A stretch of DNA of 64,000 bases from positions 10,116,183 to 10,180,182 of the forward strand of contig OZ038468.1 of NCBI GenBank assembly GCA_964036295.1, in the 5' to 3' direction. Both the position numbers and the translations under genes were made by a program. The notes below the pieces were generated by a model that did no database searches, was not told the origin of the DNA, and saw nothing but the letters and a program-made list of their open reading frames with translations. Origin of the DNA: Plumapathes pennacea. Its lineage: Eukaryota; Cnidaria; Anthozoa; Antipatharia; Myriopathidae. This document shows positions 55,101 to 64,000 of the stretch, piece after piece (the stretch's first letter is position 1; the number at the start of each line of letters is the position of its first letter).

Positions 55101-57307
55101 CCCCGTGGATTATTTTTAACGTTTTAAACATTTTATGGAATCTGGCAAACTTTGAATTGAATCTAATTTACATTTTCGCAAGCAAATTTTTCTTTAAAAA
55201 ATTAATCTTTCTGCTTTAGTTACTATGGGGATGACAATGATGTGCAAATGGATCGCGAGTTGCAGGCGTACCTGAACGAACTGTCTGCGGACGGAACTGG
55301 GCCAGACGGCGGCCGAGCAAAAGTGAGTACGAGTTTTCCCTGGTAAGATTAGAAGGCTGTAACTGAAGAAGTGCATCTTTTCTATAGAATTATGTTTTTA
55401 AATAGAATTATTTTTCAAAATGAAAAAGAACTCTTGCGGTATGGAAAGCAAATATACAATACTGGCGTACGACATCACGGGTCACAAGTTTGGATCTCGT
55501 TACAACCCGAATATATTTTGATATTTTGATTATGATAATTTGCAAGTGTTTGAATTGTTTCATAGAAGCGAAGCATTCCCATTCCCAGGCCCTTTTCCCT
55601 TCCCCGACACGGGAAAAGGGTCTGGAACGAGGGTGGCCTTGAACATTTCTTGCGCTAAGTATTACAGTTTGTGTTGTTGTCGTTGTTTTAATTCGTACAT
55701 CTCACCATATGTGCTTTTTTTTTTCGCTACACCCATGATCTTTCGTTTTCCTTCACGACAATGTTTTTAAAACTCCAACCGCCAGATTCGAAACCTTCCT
55801 TCAAGCGTGAGCTCTAAGAGAAACCTTAGTGACTTTTTAACGCGTCTGCTTTGGATACTAACTGGGAAGCATGTGGCGCTGGACTACACCGTAGCGGACT
55901 ACGGAGCATTTACACCACTCATGCCAACAAAGCTGTACAGAGACAACCGAGTCGGGAACAAAGAATTTTCCATCTTCAACCTTCCCAGTGGAAACATTTC
56001 AGCAGTAAGTTGAATAATGTCTGATAAATGACAACATGCACGTAACTGCCTGTTAAAAAGAAAGAACGAAAAGAAAACAAACGACGAAACAAAGCGTTTC
56101 AAACCATACTGAGATAATTATTGACATTATTGAGCAAAGAGAGAAAATTTAACACTTTCGCCTCGCCAGTGCCAAAGGCGAATACGAGTCAATTAAAGCC
56201 TGGTTTCCATGGCACCAGAGAAATACGTTTTTCGGCCGTACGGTCACCCTATATTTCAGTCAGCACCTGTGAATTCAAGTTCAGATTTTCTATTTCAGTG
56301 TAACGCTGGTAAAACTCCAGGACTTAGCCAAGATACTCAACACTAGGGCTCGATACTCAATTACAAGTTAGTTTGATGCTTTTTCAAAAAACATAGTTGT
56401 GCAAGACAAACGCTGACGTAAAAAACCTATTTCCATCGCATCGATTTTCCTATAATCGCCTAAAACAGTGTTTAGCAACGTGTAGTGATTGTATGGAAAC
56501 TAGCACGCACAGCCGGGCCCTAACGATCATGGCGACTGTCGCAATCTGGGTGATCGAGTTATTTTACGAAACCACTCTCCAGCATTCGTAGCATTCCAAG
56601 CCAGAAAAATCGCACGTCTAGAAGAAACCCAACAAAGGCATGACTTTCTGTGAAGTATTGATTAAATTCAGCCAAGAGGAACACGCTTTAAAAAGGGAAT
56701 AGCTGCTGCTGGGACTGAAGCGAAGAAGTTTGAGAACATTTGAATGGCACACTTCATATAATTTGGAATAAAAAGAAACTACCAGCTTCAACAAGGAAGT
56801 GCTGTTTCGGCTTTCTCGTACTCAGAGCAATCGCCACGGCAATCAAATGGAAAACGATCAGCGTTCAAAATTGCTTGGGTCGCGAATAATCTGCAAGCAT
56901 TTCGAGAGAATTAGTTGATCCTGAAAATAATGTGTATCTCTTTGGGCGGTCGGATCACTAATTATGGTTGATTTCAGGTAAAATCGGTAAAAATAGAGTG
57001 CTTAAATTTGGATCTAGTCAGTTTCAAGTTAGGTCGCCTTCTTAGCATACATCTCTAAACCTTAAACCCACAGATTCAAGCTAGCGTTGCCATGAACATT
57101 GGTGCACTTCGTTGCGACAAATTGTTTGATTACGGCGACCAGTTGGAAGATAGTCTTGCCGGAGCGATAATAAACGGGCATAACAAATACCTGAAGGGAG
57201 TGGTGGACACTTTGATAAGTGAGAGAAACAAGCAGAGGCTCAAGGAGGGTCACCAGACGTACCCCTACTTTTTGTCCCACTTGCTACCTAATGGAATCCA
57301 TGCGTGA
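49117..57307 (+). CDS. Lipoxygenase-like protein (nine exons), two iron ligands replaced
   Basis: Exons, all with GT/AG borders and matching phase: 49117-49460 (or from 49134), 49574-49718, 50119-50225, 51141-51345, 51751-52112, 54465-54571, 55220-55322, 55786-56004, 57074-57307. The protein follows the animal lipoxygenase catalytic domain: FTDLRFAGLNPFAMRKV, PVAIQMDF, PVYTPQDGNMWLLAK, HHLVKTHLLVEPF, RHPLHQML, YYPYRDDGELLYTAI and RELQAYLNEL. Iron ligand 1 and 2 histidines are kept (codons 51846 and 51861), as is the third (55870). The fourth position, usually Asn/His/Ser, is Asp (55882). The C-terminal Ile is replaced by Ala (GCG 57302) in LLPNGIHA. No PLAT domain precedes it. Active lipoxygenases oxygenate polyunsaturated fatty acids; this one may be inactive or altered. 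Introns hold many transposons. 5' exons may be at 42247-42987. Confidence 0.8.
53145..53870 (+). repeat. Second copy of the 0.73-kb dispersed repeat, in a lipoxygenase intron
   Basis: Direct copy of 38135-38870 with scattered substitutions and small deletions. It lies in the 52113-54464 intron, the same orientation as the gene. No coding role. Confidence 0.75.
53921..54079. repeat. 159-bp hairpin element with GAGCAAATAC units
   Basis: GATGAGCAAATACATTGCCC at 53921 is mirrored by GGGCAATGTATTTGCTCATC ending 54079, and the arms pair for about 42 bp. The loop contains TTGAATAATAATTAGCCGTA twice. A small foldback MITE within the intron. Confidence 0.75.
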
Positions 57308-57414
57308 TGAGCAGTAAAACAATAGATTGTCTCGATTAAGACAAAGTGAGAGCTTACAATGATTTCTGCGGCTCATGTCGCTATAACCGGAACCCTTTGG
57401 AGGATGTTTGTCAG

Positions 57415-57438
57415 CTCTCTCTCTCTCTCTCTCTCTCT
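57415..57438. repeat. (CT)n microsatellite in the 3' UTR region
   Basis: About twelve CT units, 108 bp after the lipoxygenase stop. Confidence 0.85.
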
Positions 57439-57858
57439 TGTTGATAAGTAAAAAATGAACATAATTAAATGTTTTGATTTCTTTAATCGTTTGTGAGCGT
57501 AAGAAGGCTTTAAGGCAAGAGAGGGATTTATAAAGTACGCGGATACGTTTGTTTTGTTAAAAATGAGGTTTATTGTTAGGTGTAGCTTTATTCTGTTATG
57601 TTTGGATTTCCTTTACCACTTCTTTTTCATCATCTTTCGTTTCACAAAAAGGCAAACACTTAGGAAATCTGGATGTTTATTATATCATTGTTTCTAGCAT
57701 ACCATCGTCAAAGTTTGGTCGATACAATCTGTTGTTTTACTGATGACATGCATATTCCTATCGCGACTGGCATTCGATTTTAAGATGTCAGTGACCTGAT
57801 GATCACTGCATGTAGGCATCCCTTATTAATCCTTATATTGATATGTAGGCTGAATATC

Positions 57859-57864
57859 AATAAA
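57859..57864 (+). terminator. Poly(A) signal candidate for the lipoxygenase-like gene
   Basis: AATAAA stands 552 bp after the stop codon, in AT-rich DNA with T-rich sequence downstream. No transcript evidence; the earlier CT repeat would then be in the 3' UTR. Confidence 0.4.
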
Positions 57865-58129
57865 GAAATAGTCTATCTTACCAATGTACGTTTACTGGGT
57901 TTAGTTGTATAGATAAATCATTCTTCCTTTCTCTTCCTGCATGCAAATACAAAACACTCTTCTTGACAATAGCAAGGACTCCCATCACTCTGGTCTTCTA
58001 TGCACAGTGGAACCCCGTTATGCGGACACCATTGGGACATAAAAATTTCGCCACACTAACACCCTACTAACGAAGCTTTTAGATAAGAATTTTAAATGTC
58101 CTCTGGTACGGCATCACATCCACGCCAGT

Positions 58130-58232
58130 ATTCACGACAGAACCATAAATGTCACAACACAACCATAAATGTCGCGGCGCAACCATAAATGTCACGGCAC
58201 AACCATAAATGTCACGACACAGCCATAAATGA
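58130..58232. repeat. 20-bp minisatellite, left block
   Basis: Five units of AACCATAAATGTCACGGCAC with point changes. The array continues at 58720-58850 and was split by the SINE insertion between. Confidence 0.8.
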
Positions 58233-58239
58233 TATGATG

Positions 58240-58720
58240 TATGTATAATAAACTCATATATATGAACTGCGGATAGGAATGAATTGTGAATTTGATCATC
58301 GCAGTGAGTGAAGCAACTTAAGCAGTTGCAATGATAAACTCATATATACATCATATCGGTATCATAAAGGTCACGGGTTCGATTCCCGTTGAAGCTCCGA
58401 TTTTTTTTCCCGGGTTCATTGCAACTGCTTAAGTTGCTTCACTCACTGCGATGATTAAATTCACAATTCATTCCCATCCGCAGTTCATATAAATGAGTTT
58501 ATCATATATACATCAAATCGTTCATATCACCATGACGGGTACAAAGCGAACCACACACTTGACAAGCTCCCAAACGGCTTCATAGCTCAGTGGTACAGCG
58601 TCACACCGGTATCGTGAAGGTCATGGGTTCGATTCCCGTTGAAGTCCGGATTTTTTTTCCGGGTTCATTGCAACTGCTTAAGTTGCTTCACTCACTGCGA
58701 TGATCAAATTCACAATTTAT
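58240..58720. mobile_element. Two tRNA-derived SINEs with an inverted tail
   Basis: A full tRNA-like head at 58576-58647 has acceptor arms GGCTTCA and TGAAGTC, box A TAGCTCAGTGG, and box B GGGTTCGATTCCC. The loop reads CCGGTAT (position 33 is C). A T8 run and the tail TTGCAACTGCTTAAGTTGCT with TCACTCACTGCGATGAT follow. A second head fragment is at about 58366-58402. The tail also occurs inverted at 58296-58345, so the whole forms a head-to-head palindromic unit. D and anticodon stems carry mismatches, hence a SINE and not a tRNA gene. Confidence 0.7.
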
Positions 58721-58850
58721 AACCATAAATGTCACGGCACAACCATAAATGTCACGACAAAACCCTAAATGTCACCGGCACAACCATAAATGCCACAGCA
58801 CAACCACAAATTGTCACAGCACATCACGAATGTCACGGCACAACTACAAT
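58720..58850. repeat. 20-bp minisatellite, right block
   Basis: Six degenerate units continue the AACCATAAATGTCACGGCAC array. An inverted trace (GTTATGTCGTGACTTTTGC, GTTGTGCCGTGGCA) lies at 59035-59070. Confidence 0.75.
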
Positions 58851-59069
58851 TACTGTCGCTGATTGAAAGACAATGGGTCGGCCGGGTAGCAACACTGGAT
58901 TTTAGTGTGATTTTTTGCTACATTTTGCATACAGTGCGGGAAAGGTGTGCTTTTTGTGTTGTTGCTGTTGTCACTTGTAGAATTGCGGATCCGCATCCAC
59001 GTTAGCATAACCTTTGCCGTGACAATTTGTTATGTGGTTATGTCGTGACTTTTGCGGTTGTGCCGTGGC

Positions 59070-60159
59070 ACTTGTGCCCGAACCCCCCTCCCTCACTTCC
59101 CCTCTGCAAACGACCGCTTTCCAGCTATTGTGTTTGTAATGTTATGCAAGATAAGACACGGTAAATGGTAGGGCACACGTGGGTGCGCTGTTCGAAAGGT
59201 ATAAGACATTACAGCCAACTTTTCTTTCTGAAACTTAGTTAGAATTGTTTACTATAAATTTTTGTTAGTAGAGTTAACCGTTAATAAAAAGCCGTCGTTC
59301 CTGCTCCCCTGCTTCTTCAAGCTTAATTATTGCCAAACATACTGTAGTAGTTTTACAACTAATCAATTTCCTATTCACCCAGCGGCTACTGACAAACATT
59401 GTTAAGTGAAATTAAATACTTCATTTTATTTCCGTAGCATGCAGTGTACATTTACAACAGAAATGACAAAGGGTTTATTACAAAAAAACGGAGCTCATAA
59501 TAAAGAATGTTTCTGAAATAGCTCATGATATTTTAGTTTCGGCAGTGAATCCTGAACACCCGTGTGCTTAGCGTTTCAAGAGTTTTAACCCTTTCGCTCG
59601 TGTTAGCTTCTCACCAGAGAAAACTCTTACAGTTTAAAAGACTTGACAGTTAATATCTTGTTCATTTCATAACTGATTGAACAAAAATTTTCAGTACATC
59701 CCTCGAACAGTTTCTCTTTAAATGGTTTGGCATTGAGAATATAAAATGTAAAATTAACGTCTCGTTTATTAGGATCAGTTTACAAACAACGGAAGAATCT
59801 AACAATGTGGGATGGCTATAGATGGCCGGATCCAATCCAAAGCCTGGTATGTTCTATAGAAAAATTCACTGCCTGACGAGTGAATTCCACGTTAAATTTC
59901 ACAAGAAAAAAACCTATATCGCACGGATCGCGAAGCGATGAGAAAGCCATTGCAAAGTCAACTGTCAAGAACCAGCGAATAGGAATCAATTTGAGATTCA
60001 AGATCACAGTCACTTTTATTCAAACCTTGTGGTGTGACCAATCTTTGTTATAAATGCCCTTTGAAGGCAAGACAAGTTCTATTCAACAAAACCTGCTCCA
60101 CTCATATTTTAAAACATAAGAAATCTGGAGACAAGATTGTTGTCGTTAAATACCGATGT
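59070..60159. other. Intergenic DNA upstream of the sulfotransferase-like gene
   Basis: No repeat pair or gene was recognised. The stretch is AT-rich with a few short frames, and presumably includes the promoter of the next gene. Confidence 0.35.
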
Positions 60160-60247
60160 TCAAGCACGTAAATTGGTGCCGACAACTGAAAGAAAAAAAC
60201 TTGCGTGAAAGAAGAAGTCCAAACAAGACGTTAAAAAAATATAACAG
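60160..60247 (+). other. Candidate 5' UTR exon of the sulfotransferase-like gene
   Basis: The stretch ends ATATAACAG followed by GTAAGT at 60248, a consensus donor. An acceptor CTTACTTATAG at about 60452 precedes the coding exon. The 5' limit is a guess. Confidence 0.35.
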
Positions 60248-60528
60248 GTAAGTACCTGGATTTATTTGCTCCATAGTTCACACCGAAATGCTCAGCTTTT
60301 CGCTAAAAAGTCAGTCAACTATGTTTGTTTTATTATTTACAGCGAGTTTGCTCGCGTAGACACACGTCATCATGCAATTCCACACTAAATATCCTTGTTT
60401 CGTAACCAATCAGAACGCGAGTTTCTTTGACTTATGCGATTCTTACTTATAGCAGAATTCGCTCCCAGCAAACATTAGAGATAAGACTTGATCACTACAG
60501 CATTAAGGAACTCAGTCGTAGATTTCAA

Positions 60529-61323
60529 ATGACCTCGACCAAGCAAGTGATTCTTTGGACAGCACCTAGATGTGTCTCTACTGCCTTTGAGCGATGTATC
60601 CTGAACTTAAAGAACTCGAAAATTCTGCACGAGCCTTTTTCTCTGCCGTTTTACTTTGGCCCACAGAGACAAAGCAAACGCTACAGCCACCAAACAGTGG
60701 ATTGTGAGAAGACGTACGAGTCGACAAGCAAAATAGTGCAGAAAGACTACGATGGAAAGGACCTTGTCTTTTCAAAAGACATGGCTTACTATATCGACAA
60801 GAACTTTGATATTTTCCTCGCAAAAGGATTTGCAAACTTTAAACACTCTTTCCTCATCCGTGATCCGAAAAAGGCGATACCTTCCCTTTACAAGGCATCC
60901 ACAGACCCCAAGCTAACTGGATGGAATTACTTTGATCCAGCGGAGGCAGGATTCTTGCAGATGTTTCAGTTTTACCAGTTCGTCCAACAACACCTTGACG
61001 CCTCACCAGTGGTGGTAGATGCTGATGATCTACTGGATAACCCTGAGGGTATTATGATGAGCTACTGCGAAGGTGTAGGCCTTGAGTATCAAGAAAACAT
61101 GACAAGATGGGATCCCGGACCAGTCGAGGCCGATTGGGATACGTGGGCTGGATGGCACGAAGATGTCTTGAAGAGTTCGGGTTTTACTCCGAGGAAACAC
61201 AAACAGCTGTTAGCCAAAGAGAAGCAAGGAGATATGCCGGAAGAGGTGGCTAATATCTTAGCGAGGTCCATTCCTTGCTATGAGACAATGTATTTGGCCA
61301 GAATTCATGCAAAAAAAGCATAA
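60529..61323 (+). CDS. Sulfotransferase-like P-loop protein
   Basis: A 264-codon frame starts at MTSTKQVILWTAPRCVSTAF. That start is chosen because the P-loop follows at once and the extra upstream codons (from 60427) run across a likely splice acceptor. VILWTAPRCVSTAFERCI is the 5'-phosphosulfate-binding loop type of the Sulfotransfer_3 family, and FLIRDPKKAIPSLYK fits the 3'-phosphate motif. Other blocks are VFSKDMAYYID, VVVDADDLLDNPEGIM and DTWAGWHEDVL. Length and order match small cytosolic sulfotransferase-like proteins, some named after branched-chain aminotransferase-like neighbours. No signal peptide. Substrate unknown. The coding part is a single exon with a possible non-coding first exon at 60160-60247. 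Confidence 0.75.
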   Translation: MTSTKQVILWTAPRCVSTAFERCILNLKNSKILHEPFSLPFYFGPQRQSKRYSHQTVDCEKTYESTSKIVQKDYDGKDLVFSKDMAYYIDKNFDIFLAKGFANFKHSFLIRDPKKAIPSLYKASTDPKLTGWNYFDPAEAGFLQMFQFYQFVQQHLDASPVVVDADDLLDNPEGIMMSYCEGVGLEYQENMTRWDPGPVEADWDTWAGWHEDVLKSSGFTPRKHKQLLAKEKQGDMPEEVANILARSIPCYETMYLARIHAKKA

Positions 61324-61948
61324 GTATCCTCAAAGTAAGAAATGTAAATCACGTTTAAGGTTTGTCAGGGTGCCACAGATTTTCAATAGTCCTTAAGGTC
61401 ATTTTTACTAAAGCTCGTTCTTTTTTGCCTGCATGTGAAGTACGAAGTCTTCGCTTACTAACAGCATGTTTTCAGAGACCAAGCAATATCACATTTCCAT
61501 GTGATAATCTTCATATGAACTTTGCGTTTGCGTTTTATTGATTTAAATTAATTGTATTGGAAACGCTCTATTTTGAGATACCTGTCCGTGTTTTCAACTT
61601 CAGTACTTTCATGCAAAATGTGCGCATTTCTTAGAATTGTTGGTAGCATTTCTTCCACTGCCGTTAAATCGCATATTTCTTGCTGAAAAAGCGCTCTGAT
61701 TCTCGGTTGAATAAATGGTTTTAATTGGACCGGATTTCCTACTCGAATATTAACTCTATTTTACTAATTATTCGAACCTCTACGGCTGTTCCGCAATAAA
61801 GGCCATTCATTACTAAAAAGGTCAGTTTGTTTTTCCCAACACAAAGACGGAAGCTCTCTGGCCAATTTTTGAACAGCATAGAAAATTAAAATTAAAATTT
61901 ATGTTTCACGCAATACAATAACTCTTACAATACATTTCGTTCTGCGTA

Positions 61949-61951
<3 letters not shown>
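61324..61951. other. 3' region of the sulfotransferase-like gene
   Basis: AT-rich 3' UTR-like DNA. AATAAA occurs at about 61710 (TTGAATAAATGG) and again at about 61795 (GCAATAAAGG); either could serve for polyadenylation. Confidence 0.35.

Positions 61952-61983
<32 letters not shown>
61952..61983. repeat. (AT)n microsatellite
   Basis: About sixteen AT units flanked by GTAATC and GATTCT. Confidence 0.9.
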
Positions 61984-61986
<3 letters not shown>

Positions 61987-62686
61987 TCTTTTCTGAAAAT
62001 TGCGTAAAACAAATGGCGAACTATCCTATCTAGCGTGTTTTCATCGCTTTTTTCCTTTGTTCAATCAGTCCAATGTGCAGGTCATCATAGCACGGAGCGT
62101 TTCTAACAAACATTAAGGGAAAACTAACAAAGACACGGTAGGAGACTTCCGCTGTATTTCTAAGTTAATTAAGATATAATTTCTACATGAAAATGAAATA
62201 AAATGTGCTGTCAAATGAATCTAATTCTATGTTTGGAAAATGACTTTCGACGTATTGTCTCTTACGCAACGTTTTTTTTTTTTTTTTTGTCTCTTTTGCT
62301 TCAATTCAATGTTATTTAATCATAAATCTAACTTTGATTATCTTGTTACAAGAGCTTTTCAAGAACCTTGGGAGAACACAATTATTTTAAATAGTAATAG
62401 GACTGAGTCGCCAGTCCGAGTCGAGTCCAAGTGCGTGAATCGGATTGCGAAATCGTATGACCGAGTTCGTAATCACTCGTATGATTACAGACCGAAATCG
62501 AACGACGGAGAAAGAAGAGAGAAAGAAGCAGTTAACTTACAGAATGATTTAAGTTGAATACGGGTTTTTAAAGTAAAAGTCGAAAATGCGTAAGTTCTGC
62601 AAGCTCAGTAAAAAATCAGTGAACCCATCACGAACTGACAAATTGGAAGACTACAGTTTCTTTCGACCTTTCGGGTTTTCATTTTT
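61984..62686. other. Unassigned DNA with a T-run
   Basis: Contains a run of about 19 T at 62271-62289. The frame at 62240-62557 crosses the T-run and has no motif, so it is not called. Confidence 0.35.
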
Positions 62687-63333
62687 GCTTGTGACGACAC
62701 AAGCTTTAAAATGGAGGGTGTTTTTCTTTTTTCTTCTTTTTTTCTGGGTTACAAATCTGCATGCGGTAATTGGTTCATATTATCATGTGACTTGTGATGA
62801 CATTGTGATCAAGTGACTTGGCGGGCGAGCAGTTTCGCCATTTTGAAGACAGCAAGTTGCTTGCCTTAGTTGGCTCTGTGGATTCTTTTATGGACCGCTC
62901 ATCTTACTTACAAACGCATACGCCGGCTGCGGTAGACCCACACTAAATTTCATTGAGCGGTTTTGGCTTGGGTCGGTCCGTTCAGCCTCAAAAGCCATAT
63001 TGAAAGCCATAAAAGCAAATGCAATGAACTTATCAATGAACTGCATAACTATGCACAACTGTACAGAAATGTACGAAGAATCTGATATCCAGAACCTTGA
63101 GAACTTGAAGGAACAAGCTGAACGAAGGCGCTCGAGATACAAAGACGAGAACCTGTGTAAAGACGGCGAAGCAACTTGGCAAGCGCTTGATAGCGGATTA
63201 TATGGAACTGTTTAGTATGAGGGTGAACTTGAAGGTACTTTGTATTCTTTTACTTTGTATTATTCTTGCTGATACAAGTAAAGCGTCAGAAAATCTGACT
63301 TTTGTTTGGGATCAAAATTTCACTCTGCTGTGA
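62687..63333 (+). mobile_element. H8: Helentron-like element, 5' part
   Basis: The 5' hairpin (arms GCTTGTG and CACAAGC around ACGA) is at 62687-62704. Then come TTTAAAATGGAG, a T-run, CTGGGTTACAAATCTGCATG and CGGTAATTGGTTC. The rest matches H3 15013-15730 inverted, with high identity. Homology stops at about 63333, where GC-rich and rRNA-like DNA begins, so the 3' end is missing. Confidence 0.7.
63217..63333 (+). pseudogene. Signal-peptide-like exon carried in H8
   Basis: MRVNLKVLCILLLCIILADT followed by SKASENLTFVWDQNFTLL and a stop. It differs from the H3 copy by one His/Asp change in the displayed signal region. The H3 copy reads on into a longer tail, so its stop is not shared. Origin gene unknown. 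Confidence 0.4.
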
Positions 63334-63356
63334 CCCTGCAGCACATGACCCTTGTG

Positions 63357-63418
63357 GCTGGGGTCCCGGGGTCCCGATCCTCCGGTTGGCTGGGGTCCCG
63401 ATCCTCCGGTTGGTTGTC
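63357..63418. repeat. 24-bp GC-rich tandem repeat
   Basis: Two and a half units of GCTGGGGTCCCGATCCTCCG plus GTTG in a row. It lies between H8 and the 28S-like fragment. Confidence 0.75.
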
Positions 63419-63492
63419 GACTGTGGTGGACTGCTTGCAGTACACCGCGACTGCTGCAGGTCGCAGGGGCGGTGACTTCGCACTATGTTTTT

Positions 63493-63722
63493 AGGATGTT
63501 GGCGGTCATATGGCTTCGTCCGACACGTCTTGAAACACGGACCAAGGTGTCTACCATATGCGCAACTCTTTGGGTGATTGAAACTCGCGGGCGCAATGAA
63601 ATGAAGGCGGACTCGGCCGTCAAGGTTAAAAACCTCCCCTTACCGGGGTGGCGCATCATCGACCGCCCTATTCTACTCTTAGGAAGGTTTGAGTAAGAGC
63701 GCATTTGCTGAGACCCGAAAGA
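63493..63722 (+). pseudogene. 28S rRNA gene fragment (D2-D3 border region)
   Basis: The stretch carries GGATGTTGGCGGTCATATGG, ACGTCTTGAAACACGGACCA (a near-universal 28S segment), CGCGGGCGCAATGAAATGAA and finally TGAGACCCGAAAGATGG. It then stops matching at 63723. Several conserved sites are changed (AAGGTGTCTACCATATGCGC where rRNA has AGTCTAAC). It is a diverged pseudogene fragment, not a working rRNA unit. Confidence 0.8.
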
Positions 63723-64000
63723 TGGAAGAGAACATGCAGGCGCAAAGAAAGCTATGCTATCTACGTGTACAAAATTATGAAACAAGTGCAACCAGACACT
63801 TTGGAGCCACACACTGGAGACACCACAAGCAGGAGCCTTTAGGAATCGAAAGCGAATGTCCTTATCACTTCAAACATCAAATCACAAACTTTATAAGAAC
63901 CCTGATTACACAGTTTTTAACTTTAGAATTCACAAACATGGCACAAAATATGTGCTCCTTGTTTCAGCAAGCATAAGGGAATTTCACATTACTCACAAAG
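63723..64000. other. End of window, nothing assigned
   Basis: No gene, repeat or motif was recognised. A 95-codon frame crossing from the rRNA fragment is considered chance. Confidence 0.4.

Noticed and set aside
58576..58647. tRNA gene (Thr-like loop).
   Set aside because: Position 33 is C, the D and anticodon stems have mismatches, and a SINE tail follows. It is a SINE head.
62240..62557. 105-codon frame.
   Set aside because: It crosses a 19-T run and has no motif or neighbouring gene signals.
1..64000. CRISPR array, bacterial operon or origin of replication.
   Set aside because: Spliced genes, SINEs and a LINE mark the DNA as animal nuclear. The tandem arrays have no spacer structure.

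Overview
The window looks like repeat-dense genomic DNA from a cnidarian, most likely an anthozoan such as a stony coral. I infer this from spliced metazoan genes, tRNA-derived SINEs, a Tx1/L1-type LINE, Polinton-like virus genes, Helitron-type protein remnants, a TTAGGG tract and many AT-rich inverted-repeat transposons. Only two host loci can be named: a lipoxygenase-like gene (core exons 49117-57307, possibly starting at 42247) and a short sulfotransferase-like gene (60529-61323). A few host-like exons (4.3-4.75 kb) and a 28S rRNA fragment (63.5-63.7 kb) also occur.

Layout. 0-4.7 kb: Helitron protein fragments on the minus strand, broken by two inverted-repeat elements, then a third element with 0.28-kb inverted ends. 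4.7-20.5 kb: a degraded Polinton/adintovirus-like element. It keeps an integrase start, a capsid gene, a packaging ATPase and about ten minus-strand structural or membrane-protein genes. It is cut into three blocks (7405-12732, 15731-about 17290, 20137-about 20500) by rolling-circle-like transposons. Its inverted flanks are not viral ends: they are two copies of the same transposon inserted in opposite directions. 20.5-25.4 kb: another Helitron fragment and a LINE with 15-bp target duplications and an internal deletion of the reverse transcriptase. 25.7-36.4 kb: nested DNA transposons, including a 4.5-kb element with 1.15-kb terminal inverted repeats in a TTAA target. 37-38.2 kb: a two-exon Helitron-type gene start. 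42-57.3 kb: the lipoxygenase-like gene, whose introns are filled with the same transposons. 58-64 kb: a SINE-split minisatellite, the sulfotransferase-like gene, one more rolling-circle copy and the 28S fragment.

The strongest theme is a family of Helentron-like elements with at least eight copies, here called H1-H8. Their 3' end is a small hairpin (arms ACTGGC and GCCAGT) followed by CTAG and a genomic TT. Their 5' end is a longer hairpin whose sequence differs completely between copies while the DNA just inside it stays conserved. The second theme is the lipoxygenase homologue: it appears to lack a PLAT domain, may be secreted, and has Asp and Ala where two iron ligands (usually Asn/His and a terminal Ile) are expected.

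All family assignments were made by eye from motifs. No database search was run.
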